Source: Trametes villosa
Lineage: Eukaryota; Basidiomycota; Agaricomycetes; Polyporales; Polyporaceae
Reading direction: 5' to 3'
Assembly (NCBI GenBank): GCA_002964805.2
Contig: PUDQ02000016.1
Span: 806,001 to 870,000 of the forward strand
Length of the DNA: 64,000 nucleotides
Within the stretch, counting starts at the first letter, position 1. Each line of letters starts with the position of its first letter. Shown here one piece after another: positions 44,801-55,551 of this stretch. The notes below the pieces were generated by a model that was not told the origin of the DNA, searched no databases, and saw only the letters and a list, made by a program, of their open reading frames with translations. Made by a program: the position numbers and the translations under genes.

Positions 44801-47800
44801 GCACCTGCAGAAGTACCCCGTCGTGCTCGAGGCGATTTGCAACGAGACGACGGAGGGCAACCCCGACATCGACTTCCTCAAGGAGGCGATCAACGCGATC
44901 AAGAAGCTGCAGGGTGTCGCCCAGCTATGGACCTGGCAGAACGCTATGGGCAAGGGCGCCTCCGGCAAGCTGGAGTGGCACAACCTCGTCGCTGAGGAGG
45001 CCCTTGCGGGGCTCTCGAAGCAGGAGATTAAGCGCCAGAAGTAGGTCCAGCGTTCATACTTGTGTCGGACGGCTTCCTAACATGCGTTGCAGCATCATCT
45101 TCGAAGTTATCAAGGGTGAAATGGACTACGTCCGCGATCTTGAGAACATCGAAGTGGTAAGCAATCTCACGCTGCTTCTCCAGCATGCTCTCGCTAATAT
45201 GCATTGACCAGATGTACGTATCCCCGCTGCGCGAGATGGACCCGCCGATCATCCCGCGCGACCGCCTGGAGCAGTTCATCCAGGAGGTGTTCCACAACTA
45301 CGCGGAGCTGCACACGCACCACCGGCGGATGCTCAACAAGCTGCACGAGATCCAGCGCGAGGAGCACCCTGTCATCCGCAGCATCACCGCGGCGATCTAC
45401 GATGCGGTGCTCAACTTCCGCGAGGCGTACATGGAGTACATCCCGAACTACCCGATCGCGGCGTACCGGATCGACGACGAGATGGCGAACAACCCGGGGT
45501 TCAAGAGCTTTGTCGATGCATGTGATGTCTACTTTTGTGAGGCAAGACTGCGCTGACTGTGGGTTTTCTGTAGCAATGCACGAGGCACCCCGACGCGCAC
45601 CGGCTGGACATGAAGAACTTCATCAATCGGCCGATCCCCCGTCTCCTGCGGTACGAGCTGCTGCTCAAGAACATCCTCGACGAGACACCAGACGGGCATG
45701 AGGACAAGGACTACATCCCACAGGTGCTCGACGTGATCAAGTCGCTCGGTAAGGAGACGGAGCCCGGAGTCGTGTCCGCGAAGCAGAAGGTCGAGGTGTG
45801 GCGGTACAACTCGAACCTCGTCTTCAAGAGCGGTGAAGTCATCGTAAGCATCGTTGTTTCGGTGAATGAGAGATATACTAATATCTCGTGTTAGGACATG
45901 GACCTGCTCAACGAGAATCGGTCGTTGATCCACACCGGCAAGCTCCTGCGACAGCCGGATACCGGCTTCGAATGGAATGGCTGGACAGAGCTCTTCGTTT
46001 TGCTGTTCGACAACTATTGTGAGTTGCTCGCCGGACCGCTCTATGTTCATGTCACCGAACCTGGATTATAGTGGTGATGACCAAGCCCAAGGACCGGGAC
46101 GGTACCACCAAGTATCATGTCTACAGACGAGTCAGTCCGCATCTGCATGCATATTGACATCCACTGACCACGCGCTGTAGCCCATCCCACTGGACCTGTT
46201 GACCCTGGCCAACTTCACCGACCCCGCCACGCAGCGCGGCAACAGCATCCTGCGCCTCGGCCGCTCCGAGCGGCACGCCGGGGACGTCGTCACGCCGGGC
46301 GGCGTACAACAATCCCCCGACTCGTCGACGGACTCGCGCCTCGTCTACCCGTGCACGATCCACCACAACGGGCGGCTCGGCGGGCTGTACACGGTGTTCG
46401 CGGAGTCGGCGCAGGCGCGCAACGAGTGGAAGCAGAAGCTCGAGGAGGCGATCGGGCTGCGCAAGGTCGTGCAGGACTCGAACAAGGTGTTCGAGATCGA
46501 GACGCTCAGCGCGGACACGTTCCTCGTGCCCGCGATGGGGCCCAGCTCGGGCAACGCGTCGTGGAACCACGAGAACGCGTTCACGGGCAAGGTGACGTGC
46601 TCGGTGCCATTCAGTGCGTATCCTGATTTTGTGCGTTGATGTTGTGAGATGCGTGCTGACGAGCTGTGTAGCTACCGCGGACGGGCGTGGTCTTGTCGCT
46701 ATCGGTTGTGCCGAGGGCGTGTGGATTGGCTTCCGGCACGACTCGCGGTGTAAGTCCTCTTCGTATGATCATTGTAGCGATGCACTAACGTCGAAGACAG
46801 CGCTCCGTCGGGTGCTTCACCTCAAGATGGTGACACAGTGCGCCATGTTGGAGGACTTCGGCATCTTCTTGGTCCTCGCCGACAAGGTTAGTTGGTGGTC
46901 TGCCCCCTGCTATCCTAGATTCTCATATCCGCCCTGCAGTCGCTCTTCGCGTACCACATCGAGGCCTTGGTGCCGTCGTCACCGCAAAGCGCACACACCT
47001 CGCAGACGCCGCAGAAGCTGAGCGGGAACAAGGATGTGCACTTCTTCAGCGTCGGCAACCTCAACGGGCGCACCCTCGTCATATACATGAAGAAGAAAGG
47101 GGTGAGTCTCGTTGTCTCGTTCTCGTATGGCCGGAGCTGATACCTGTGGCAGTTGGACAGCGTGTTCCGCGTACTGGAGCCGGTTGTGGGGAAGATCAAC
47201 GAGCGGACGAAGGCGCCGCAGACGTTCGGCTCCAGGCTCGGCTTGCGCTCGCAGCGCTCGGAGTGGTTCCGCGTCTACAGGGTTGGTGCCTATTCCAACA
47301 TGCGAGATGCGCTTCGTGTTGACGATGGTTTGTAGGACTTCTTCCTGCCGTCGGAGGCGTTCGACTTGATCTTCCTGAAGGCGAAGATCGTCATCCTGTG
47401 CACGAAGGGCTTCGAGATCATGGACCTCACAGAGTACGTTCCTGTCTCGTCCGCTGTATGACCGTAGGGGCTGATCGTCGTTGCAGCTTCAAGAGTGTCA
47501 CGATCCCTCAACGCGACGACCCTCGGCTCGAGAAGCTGGCGAAGCGGTGCGAGTCATGTCGGCCGATGGGCATGTTCCGGTCGAGCAACGACGAATTCCT
47601 GCTTTGCTACGACGGTACGAGGGACACCCACATCATTGCTGAAGGCATACTGATGCATTTTTGTGCAGAGTTCGGCCTGTACGTCGACCGCCACGGAGAC
47701 CCAAGCCGGTCAATCGGGACGATCGAGTGGGAGGGCACGGCAGAGCACGTCGCCTGGCACCCGCCCTACGTGCTCCTCTTCGACTCGCGCTTCATCGAGA

Positions 47801-48168
47801 TCCGGCACGTCGAGACGGGCCGGCTCGCGCAGATCATCCCGGGCAACGACGTGCGCTGCATCTGGGACGGGCGCGGGGTGACGGGCGTGCCGCAGACGCC
47901 CGCGGTGCCGGAGGGGTACGGGCAGGAGATGATCTCGCAGGAGCCGCGGGTGCACGGCGTGATGAACGTCGCGGACGGGCCGCAGCTGGGCCCGAACTCG
48001 CGCGCGGGGCGGCCGGTCGCGCAGCACGTGTTCGAGCTCATCCCGACGATCCCGCTGTACCTGCCCGGCTCGCTCGCGTCGCCGTCGCAGTCGACGACGT
48101 ACTTTTCGCAGAACAACTCGCCGCCGCACTCGCCAAGGCTGAACCCCGCACTGTCGTGGCGGTCGTGA
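41892..48168 (+). CDS. Rho1 guanine-nucleotide exchange factor with two tandem DH domains (DEP-DH-DH-PH-CNH)
   Basis: About 23 exons in phase, 41892-42135 to 47669-48168; about 1710 residues. Relative of yeast Rom1/Rom2 and fission-yeast Rgf proteins, which load GTP onto Rho1 at the plasma membrane for cell-wall signalling. Order: Pro/Ser-rich N-terminus (1-480), DEP (about 485-585), DH1 (about 668-895, 'MKEKQYLRDLDTIET'), DH2 (about 897-1110, 'EVIKGEMDYVRDLENIEV'), PH (about 1130-1275), CNH (about 1310-1630). Both DH repeats have the same exon layout, each beginning with a 64-nt exon and containing 'C-x-RHPDAHRLD', so one arose by internal duplication. DH1 retains less of the end part of the domain. 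The exon 1/2 junction (acceptor at 42188) and exon 12 donor (45517 or 45526) are the least certain. Confidence 0.9.
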
Positions 48169-48555
48169 GTCGGCGGTGGGTACCGCGGGAGCTCTTTACG
48201 TCCTGCGCGTACGCTGTGTTTTGTTTATCGCGGGACGGATGGGAAGGGGAGGCGGGGCGCTGGGTTCACAGCGACGTCGACGCTGATTATATATGAGCTT
48301 AGAATTTTGTAATCGTATATTTCGCTTCGCAATGTATTCGCTCTTTCTACTGGATTCTAATCTGGCCTGACGTACAACTGACCCGGCCGTACGAGGGACA
48401 AACTCGAGGGTGGAGGTGGACAATTCCTCGCTCGGAAGTCCCTACATGCCTGTAGCCGCCAGGTGCGGAGAAACAGGATGGCAGCAATATATACCCGCGA
48501 GTTGAGGAAAATGCGTAAGTCTCGCGCCCGGATGCCCTGACTTCTTCCTAACCAT

Positions 48556-48579
48556 GTCCCCTTCGGGGTGACATACGAA

Positions 48580-48610
<31 letters not shown>

Positions 48611-48682
48611 GGCCCCTGCACAAGGATGACACGCTTTCCCGGAGTGGTAGACCTACGGGTCTCAATATTTATGCACCTTTTT
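48556..48682 (+). ncRNA. U6: U6 spliceosomal snRNA
   Basis: Contains the invariant U6 core: the ACAGAGA box, AGATTAGCA with the catalytic AGC triad, 'GGCCCCTGCACAAGGATGACACGC' split across 48611-48634, and a 5' hairpin with a CTTCGG loop at 48556-48572. U6 is the catalytic snRNA of the spliceosome, transcribed by RNA polymerase III. A T5 run at 48678-48682 is the likely terminator, giving a longer 3' part than the usual ~25 nt after ACACGC. A small hairpin (agacc/gggtct) sits in that 3' extension. TATATA at 48488-48493 is upstream but 63 bp away, so the 5' end is uncertain. Confidence 0.92.
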
Positions 48683-48866
48683 GCAAGCCGGGCGGCTAGT
48701 GCGTTAAACGCGTCGCGACGCGTCCAACGTCAGCGGCCCGCGGCTACGGCAGACGTTAATGCGAAGTGGGCCGACTTCGCCCATGCCCGAGCTTCTCTGC
48801 TCCCACATCGTCTGTTCACCCCGCCTCTCTCGGCCGCTGACCTGTGATTCTGTCTGCTTTGCTGCA

Positions 48867-48871
48867 TATAA
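48867..48871 (+). promoter_or_regulatory. Possible TATA element of lanosterol synthase
   Basis: TATAA 76 bp upstream of the start codon at 48943. It lies about 185 bp after the U6 terminator. Confidence 0.4.
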
Positions 48872-48942
48872 CGCCCTGGTCGCCACCCTCGACGCTCGTC
48901 CTCTCATTTCATATTCTCTGAGCCTCTAGGCCGGCGCTACTG

Positions 48943-51900
48943 ATGGCTGCCTACGCGCCGCTCGATCTCCCCGCATCCGGCAAGCTCCCCTTCACCGACT
49001 ACTCACGCTGGCGGCTTCGCGTCTCTGAGGACGGCGACCACACCTGGCACTACCTGCGCACCGACGACGAGGTCGCCGCATGGCCGCAGACGGACTGCGA
49101 CAAGTACTGGCTCGGCATCCCGCTTGACCTCCCCGCGCTCCCCAAACCGACGAACGCGCTCGAGGCCGCCCGGAACGGCTACCGCTTCTTCAAGCACCTG
49201 CAGACCGAGGATGGGCACTGGCCGGCGGAGGATGGTGGCCCCATGTTCCTCATCCCGGGGCTGGTCATTGGCTCGTATGTGACCGGCATGCCGTTTCAGC
49301 TCGAGGAGCGGCTCGAGATCATCCGTTACCTGTTCAATCATGCGAACGAGGACGGTGGTTGGGGAATGTGAGTTGCTATAGTCTACTCTCTCTTCCGGAC
49401 GCAAGTCGTGAGGGTCGTTGGCCCGTATCCGTCTCTGCAATAGGCTTGGCAAACAACGGGGACACGCCGAAGTAGTGGTGGTAGAACTGCGCGCCGACGG
49501 GCCGAAGTCCCACTTCCACTCCTATGGCTGCGCTATAAGGACGACGCAACGGTATAGAGGATGGTGTAAGGACGCGCATTGCTTGAGGGCAACGCGGACG
49601 CGTGCAAGGACATGAATGAGGTGGGCTGCACAGGCCCGCGCAGTGAGGGCGAGCTCTAGGGTGCGCGCGGCGAATGTAGTCAGCACGCACAGACAAGCAC
49701 ACTGGACTTGCTCGGCCACAAGAGGTCGGAACGAAGGCAGCGGTGGGCCCCGCTTGAACGGCCACTCCCACCTCTTCGGCCTACACTTCTGCTTCCACCA
49801 CCTTCATGGAGATGCTGACGACCTTCCAGCCATATAGAGGGCCAGAGCACCGTGTTCGGCACTGCGCTTAACTACTGCGCCATGCGCGTCCTCGGTGTCA
49901 AGGCCGACCACCCGGTCGCGGTCAAGGCGCGCGGCTGCCTCCACAGGCTCGGAGGTGCAACCGGCGTGCCATCATGGGGCAAGTTCTGGCTCTCCATCCT
50001 GAACGTGTACGACTGGGACGGCAACCACCCCATCCCGTCGGAGCTCTGGTGAGTCGAGGCGACCCGCGCATACAGTCTGAGACTGACAGCCCTGTAGGGT
50101 GTTCCCGGACTGGCTGCCGTTCCATCCGCATAAGTGGTGGATCCACACCCGGAACGTCTACATCCCGATGGGCTACCTCTACGGCATCCGGTACAAAATG
50201 GAGGAGAACGACCTCGTGCTCGCTCTCCGAGAGGTAAGCGTGTCCGTTCAGACTGCGTAACCCCCCGCTGACCCTGCGCAGGAACTGTACACGCAAAACT
50301 ACTACTCCATCGACTGGCCCGCGCAGCGGAGCTACGTCGCGCCTGGCGACCTCTACACCCCGCACTCCACCCTCCTCGAGCTCGCCTACGGCGTCCTCGA
50401 CACGTACGAGCAGTGCGCCTTCCCGCCCCTCCGACGCGCCGCACTGCAGCGCTGCTACGAGCTCGTGGTGATGGAGGACGAGAACACGGACTACCAGGCG
50501 CTCGGACCGGTGAACAAGATGATGAACCAGATCGTGCGCGCGCACGTCGACGGGCGCGAGTCCGAGGCGTACCGCAGGCACTTCGAGCGGCGGCAGGACT
50601 TCATGTGGACCGCGCCCGAGGGCATGCTGATGTGCGGCACGAACGGCTCGCAGCTGTGGGATATCGCGTTCGTCGCGCAGGCGGTCGTCGAGGGCGGGCT
50701 CGCGGCGGAGGACGAGTTCCGCGAGAGCGTGCACGGGATCGTGCGCTGGCTCGACCACCACCAGATCCGGGAGAACCCGAGGCACTTTGCGAGCGCGTAT
50801 AGGCACCCGACGAAGGGCGCGTGGCCGTTTAGTACGCGCACGCAGGGGTACACCGTGAGCGACTGCACGGGCGAGGGCCTCAAGGCGGTGATCTACATCC
50901 AGGACCATGTCCCGTGAGTAGCCGCGCTGTCTCTATGCGCTCGTACTCCGAGCCTGACGATCGGATACAGCGGCGCGCCGAAGCTTGTGTCTGAGCGCCG
51001 CTTATGCGACGCGGTCGACATCATCCTCGGCATGCAGAACACCAACGGCGGCTTCGCGAGCTACGAGCTGGTGCGCGCGCCAGGCTGGCTCGAGTACCTG
51101 AACCCCGCCGAGGTCTTCGGTGCGTCGCTCTCTTCATCTCATGGTGTGTGTCATAGGAAGCTGACGGGGCGCGCAGGGAACATCATGACCGAGTACAGCT
51201 ACCCCGAGTGCACGACGTCCGCCATCACCGCGCTCTCCATCTTCCGGAAACACAACCCCGACTACCGCGCGCGCGACATCCAGTACGTCCTCCCCCACCC
51301 CAACCCACTCCTTCCTCTCCTCCGTCTCTCGCTCGGGCAGCGCTGACATGCTCCCGGCAGACGGGTGATCACGAAGGCGGTCGAGTACGTGCACAAGGCG
51401 CAGCGGCCGGACGGGCCGTGGTTCGGCTCGTGGGGCGTGTGCTTCACGTACGCGACGCAGTTCGCGCTTGAGTCGCTCTCGCTTGTCGGCGAGACGTACG
51501 CGAACAGCGACGCCGTGCGCCGCGCGTGCGACTTTATCGTCGGGAAGCAGCGCACCGACGGCGGCTGGGGCGAGAGCTACCGGGTGCGTCTCCCGTCTTT
51601 CGCACTCACGTATAAAGAATCGTGTATCGCTGACGGATGATTCGCACTGCAGAGCTGCGAGTCCGCGGAGTGGGTCGAGCACGCGCAGACGCAGTCGGTG
51701 CAAACCTCCTGGGCGGTCATGGCGCTCATGTACGGCAAGTACCCGCACGCGGGCCCGATCGAGCGGGGCGTGCAGCTCGTCATGTCGCGCCAGCAGCCGG
51801 TAAGTCCCTCCCTAATCCCTTTCCTCCCCAGTAACGCCTGACGGGAGGTTCGACAGGACGGCTCGTGGCCGCAGGAGTCGATCGAGGGCGTGTTCAACAA

Positions 51901-52003
51901 GAACGTCGCGATCTCGTACCCGAACTTCAAGTTCGACTTCACGATCTGGATGCTCGGCCGCGCGCACCGCTACCTCGCCGAGCTCCGCGGGGAGAAGGCA
52001 TGA
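48943..52003 (+). CDS. ERG7: Lanosterol synthase (2,3-oxidosqualene cyclase)
   Basis: Nine exons: 48943-49367, 49830-50048, 50098-50233, 50282-50913, 50971-51119, 51177-51282, 51361-51583, 51653-51799, 51857-52003; 727 residues, normal for the family. It cyclises 2,3-oxidosqualene to lanosterol, the first sterol of the ergosterol and triterpenoid pathways, on ER or lipid-droplet membranes. Visible: '[16 protein letters not shown]', '[17 protein letters not shown]', the catalytic acid motif D-C-T-G-E (near residue 455; usually DCTAE), and several QW motifs such as '[11 protein letters not shown]', '[12 protein letters not shown]', '[11 protein letters not shown]' and 'QQPDGSWPQ'. Intron 1 is 462 bp, far longer than the 50-80 bp norm here. 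Confidence 0.95.
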
Positions 52004-52473
52004 GTGTGTCGCGGCCAGAGGGCCGATCCCAGGCAGCGAGACATGTTGGTTACTATACCCTACCCGATCTAATGGAGCGATGCGTTGCTTGTTTCTTGGA
52101 TTCCCTATGCGTTCGGAGGTCTGAAGATCTAACGTCTTGGCGGGTTCTCGAATAGTACGCGCATGGAGGCCTCATACTGCAGGCAGTCTCTTTCGGTGCT
52201 AACACCTGCGTATAAGGTGTCTTGCACTCCGCCTGACGGGTTCAGCTGCAGTCGTTTAAAATCGCAGTAGTTGCTTGCTACTGCCCACAGGATCTTCGTC
52301 ACTCGGACAGGTAACCACACCCGCGACGGCTTGCGGTTTCTGTGGTCGGAAAGATCATAGATGTCGAAGAATGCCCAGGGGTGACAGTTCGCGCAATACG
52401 GCGTTATAGCCCAGAAACAACATCATTGGTATTATCCTACTCCGTACAAGAGACTTCCATCCGTTGCGAGACA
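52004..52473. other. Intergenic region between convergent genes
   Basis: 470 bp between the lanosterol synthase stop and the stop of the minus-strand secreted protein. No gene recognised; probably both 3' untranslated regions. Confidence 0.5.
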
Positions 52474-55120
52474 TCAGTCCAGGTCCGCCACCGAACGCTG
52501 CTTGAACATCCACTCGTAAGGCGCTGTGCTGACCGGCGTCATCGTAGCAGTTGCCGAGGAGCTAGTCGCCGAGGAGCTGGTCACCGAGAAGCTGGTCGCC
52601 GAGGAGCTGGTCGAACCTGCGGCCTCCGCGTACGGGTTGTAGACCTTGACCTCGAGCGCGGAAGGAGCGGTCGCTGAAGCACTAGCACTAGCAGTAGAGT
52701 CGGTGGCAGTCGAGCTCGCGGAACTTGTAGCTGACGACGAGGTCGCAGAGGTGGTGTCTGACGAAGCCACAGGGCCTGAAGAACTCAGAGTCGACGTTGC
52801 GTCAAGGGCCGCTACCGAGGAGGTCGCCGTGTCCGTGGTTGTGGCGACAGACACAGAGGTAGAAGTTCCAGAGACAGCGCTCGAGATCCCAGTAGCGGTT
52901 GCAGAGTCAGACGCGCCCGTCGAGGTCGCCTCTCCGGAACTAGAAGGCGGTGATATGACCTTCTCCTGATTCGGAGGGGCGAGAGATGGGACCTCCGGAG
53001 TCGCAGGGGTGAACACCAGCGTAACGTTCCGGGCACCAGCGGGGCTGTCTGCAGCGAACGACTTGACGGACGCCATGCGGGTCGGGGGGCGCGTTGCGTC
53101 GCCATACTGTTCGTCCAGCGCCTCGTCCTGGAGGCTAGTCACGTTGACCACCTTGCTGCTGTTCGGCGTGGTCGGATCCACCGTCGTCGAGTTGTTCGCG
53201 CCTCCTAGATCGTCGTCTGACCCGTCGTCGTCATCTGCTGGATCGCCGGTCGGTACAGCCGAGTCATCGGAGTCGTCGTCTTCAGCCCCGTCATCCTCGC
53301 CGTTGAACCACATCGGTCGGATCGCACCCGTCCCGGGCTCGTATGCGAATACCTGGCTCTTGTGCTGGTCATCCGAAGAGCCGGGTAAGCATTCTTCGAC
53401 CGTCATCTCAGCCGGAGCAGCGGGGCGCGGGTCGAAAGTTGCGCAATACGAGTTGAGTTGCGCGTGCGCCGGGTCGAACACAGGCACCTGCAGCGCGACC
53501 TTGATAAATGACGCTGGCGACGTAGAGTCGGATGAGAGTGCTTCCGCGTCGGATGTCGGGACGGGGACCAAGTACAGCTGAGTACTGTTCGTCCCGGAGG
53601 CATTGAGCACGAATGGCGACGAGCTTGTCGAGTTATCGGCAGTTGTCCCGTTACCCGAAGCGGCGAGCACGAGAGATGCGATCCGTTGGCCGGCAGTTGA
53701 GTTGGCCACCTGACTCTGTGTAGAATGTGTTAATACTATGTATACGGAGTGCTTCAGCTCACTCACCATGATCTCGATAGACCCGGGGACGCCGCTGTTC
53801 TGAGCATCCCGTCGGAGATGCAGGGTGGCGGCGAGGCCGAGGATATCGTTGGTGGAAGCTGGTACCTTGGACGGCACCGGATGGATATGGTATTCCTCGC
53901 CGCGGTACCCGGAGATAACGATGGGTTCGCTCCGGAAGCTCCTTCCGTGAACGTGGACATCGTCGTGGTCGCCATTCACTACCACCCTGTCGCCGCCATG
54001 GTGGCGGTCGTGGCTGTGGGGTTCTGGGGCAGGCGATGGAGAGCGGCCCACGTGGACGTGCTGGTTATTCCCCTTGACTATGACCCTGTGATGGCGATGA
54101 CGAGGAGCAGGAGAGCGGCGATGCACATTGACGTGGTCGTCGTCGCCCTTCACAACGACGGTGTCGTGGCGGTGGCCGGAGTGGTGGTCGTGATGGGGTG
54201 TCGGCTCCGGCGACCTATGGAAGTGGACGCTGTCGTGGTCTCCCTTGATCTTGACCTCGTCGTGGTCGTAACCGTGGTGGTGGTGAGGGTTCGGCGAACG
54301 GTGGACGTGGACATGGTCGCCGTCGCCTTTCACGACCACACGGTCATGGTCGCCGTCGCGGTCCTCGTCATGAACGTGAACATGATCGTCATGGCCCTCG
54401 ACCAGAATGCGGTCATGGTCGTCGTGAGGAGCTCTAGCGACCCTGGCCTGGCCGAGGGAACGACGATGGACGTCGACATGGTCGTTGTTGCCGTCCACGA
54501 TCACCTTCTCATGGTGGCGATCGTCGTGGTCGTGGTGATGTCTCCTGTCGAGGGGTGTAGGCATGCCTCGTGCTCGGACGTCCTGGGAAGCCATCCAAAA
54601 CCGCTCGATACGCGAGACGGGATCGGAGGGGCTCCAAACAGCTCTCTAAATCCAATACCATTGTCAGTAGATCTTCATCTGGGTGTTCGGGAATACGCAC
54701 CCTGGACTTCGCATGCTCCGACCCCTTCGTGCCCGAATGTCCTCCTGCGCTCCCGCCAGCCTTCTTCGAAGACGATGCTTTCTGAACGCTCTTCTGCGCC
54801 ATCCGAGCAGGGAGAGGGACGACCGGCTTTGCGTGTCGCTGAGGCTTGTCTGCCACATTCTTCGCCGCCGCAGCCACCTTCGACTTCGACGAGGAAGCCT
54901 TCATCGAGTCCGAGTCCGACGAGTCTGAGTGCTGCGAATCGTCGTCCGCGTCGCTAGTGTGACCATGCGAAGCCGAGTGGCGAGCAGCGATGGGCTGGCC
55001 AAACGCTTCCGGGTGCCGGGCCTGGATCGCAGCGGCTTGTGCAGGCGTCGGGACAAGGGAGATGGCTGCGATGGACGAGAGCGCAGCGAGAAGGGTGAAA
55101 CGGGGAGTGAGGACGACCAT
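52474..55120 (-). CDS. Secreted protein with His/Asp-rich tandem repeats and Ser/Thr-rich tail
   Basis: Three exons: 55120-54701, 54645-53767, 53715-52474; 846 residues. A signal peptide is clear (about 1-29, hydrophobic core then 'PTPAQA'). Residues 30-170 are Ser/Lys/His-rich. Residues 173-376 hold seven imperfect repeats of the form H-D-x-V-x-V-x-G-[DN]-x-D-x-V-x-V-H-x-R-S. The next part ('TNDILGLAATLHLRRDAQ') is followed by a region with several Asn-x-Ser/Thr sites, two or three Cys and Asp/Glu runs. The final ~150 residues are Ser/Thr/Ala-rich and probably O-glycosylated; no clear GPI site is seen. I do not recognise the family. Dense His and Asp suggest binding of divalent metal at the cell surface, which is inference. 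Confidence 0.82.
53938..54549 (-). repeat. Seven His/Asp-rich coding repeats
   Basis: Units of about 22-35 residues, each with a core V-x-V-x-G-[DN]-x-D-[HSD]-V-x-V-H and a variable His/Pro/Ser linker. The first begins after an HHHDHDDRHH run and the seventh ends 'VHVHGRS'. Glycine and valine positions are constant, His/Asp positions vary. The sixth unit has Gly in place of the last His. Confidence 0.8.
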
Positions 55121-55310
55121 GGTGAACTATGCGTCTCTATGGGGTGGGGGCTATATGCGCGCTGCGTAGGATGTGGGGGGTAGAATGTGTACGACACAGT
55201 CGTGGTGCGATAGCGAGGAAAGCGACGATAGCAAAGACCACCCGGGTCTCGAGAGCGAAAATGGGGGGTGGGAAGGAAGAGGAATGGGGGAAAACGAACC
55301 GCGACGCGGG

Positions 55311-55318
55311 TTTATATA
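55311..55318 (-). promoter_or_regulatory. TATA box of the His/Asp-repeat protein gene
   Basis: TATATAAA on the minus strand, 191 bp upstream of the start codon at 55120; the strongest TATA match in the window. Confidence 0.55.
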
Positions 55319-55551
55319 CCCCCTACCCCGTCACCCTCTGCGGGTGACGTCCCGAGCAGAAGAGGCTGACGACTGAGGCCATTTCGGGCAACTCACCTTC
55401 CGTTTCCGGAACCGCGTGCGATCACCCCCCAAGTCGGAGGAGTACGGAGAAAAGGAATATGATACATTTCCGCGTTCGATGCCCAGTGGAAAACATATGA
55501 GCTGATAGATACAGTGCGGTTAGTGACTTCGTAGGGTTGCTACGCGGTCTT

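Noticed and set aside
49922..50908. 328-codon minus-strand open frame
   Set aside because: Lies antisense over lanosterol synthase exons and reads as their mirror; no independent features.
53938..54549. His/Asp repeats as a CRISPR-like or satellite array
   Set aside because: Units vary in length and DNA sequence but keep a continuous reading frame and residue pattern; they are coding repeats.
53749..54957. 402-codon plus-strand open frame
   Set aside because: Antisense of the His/Asp-repeat gene; its Val/Met/Asp repeats are only the reverse complement of the coding repeats.
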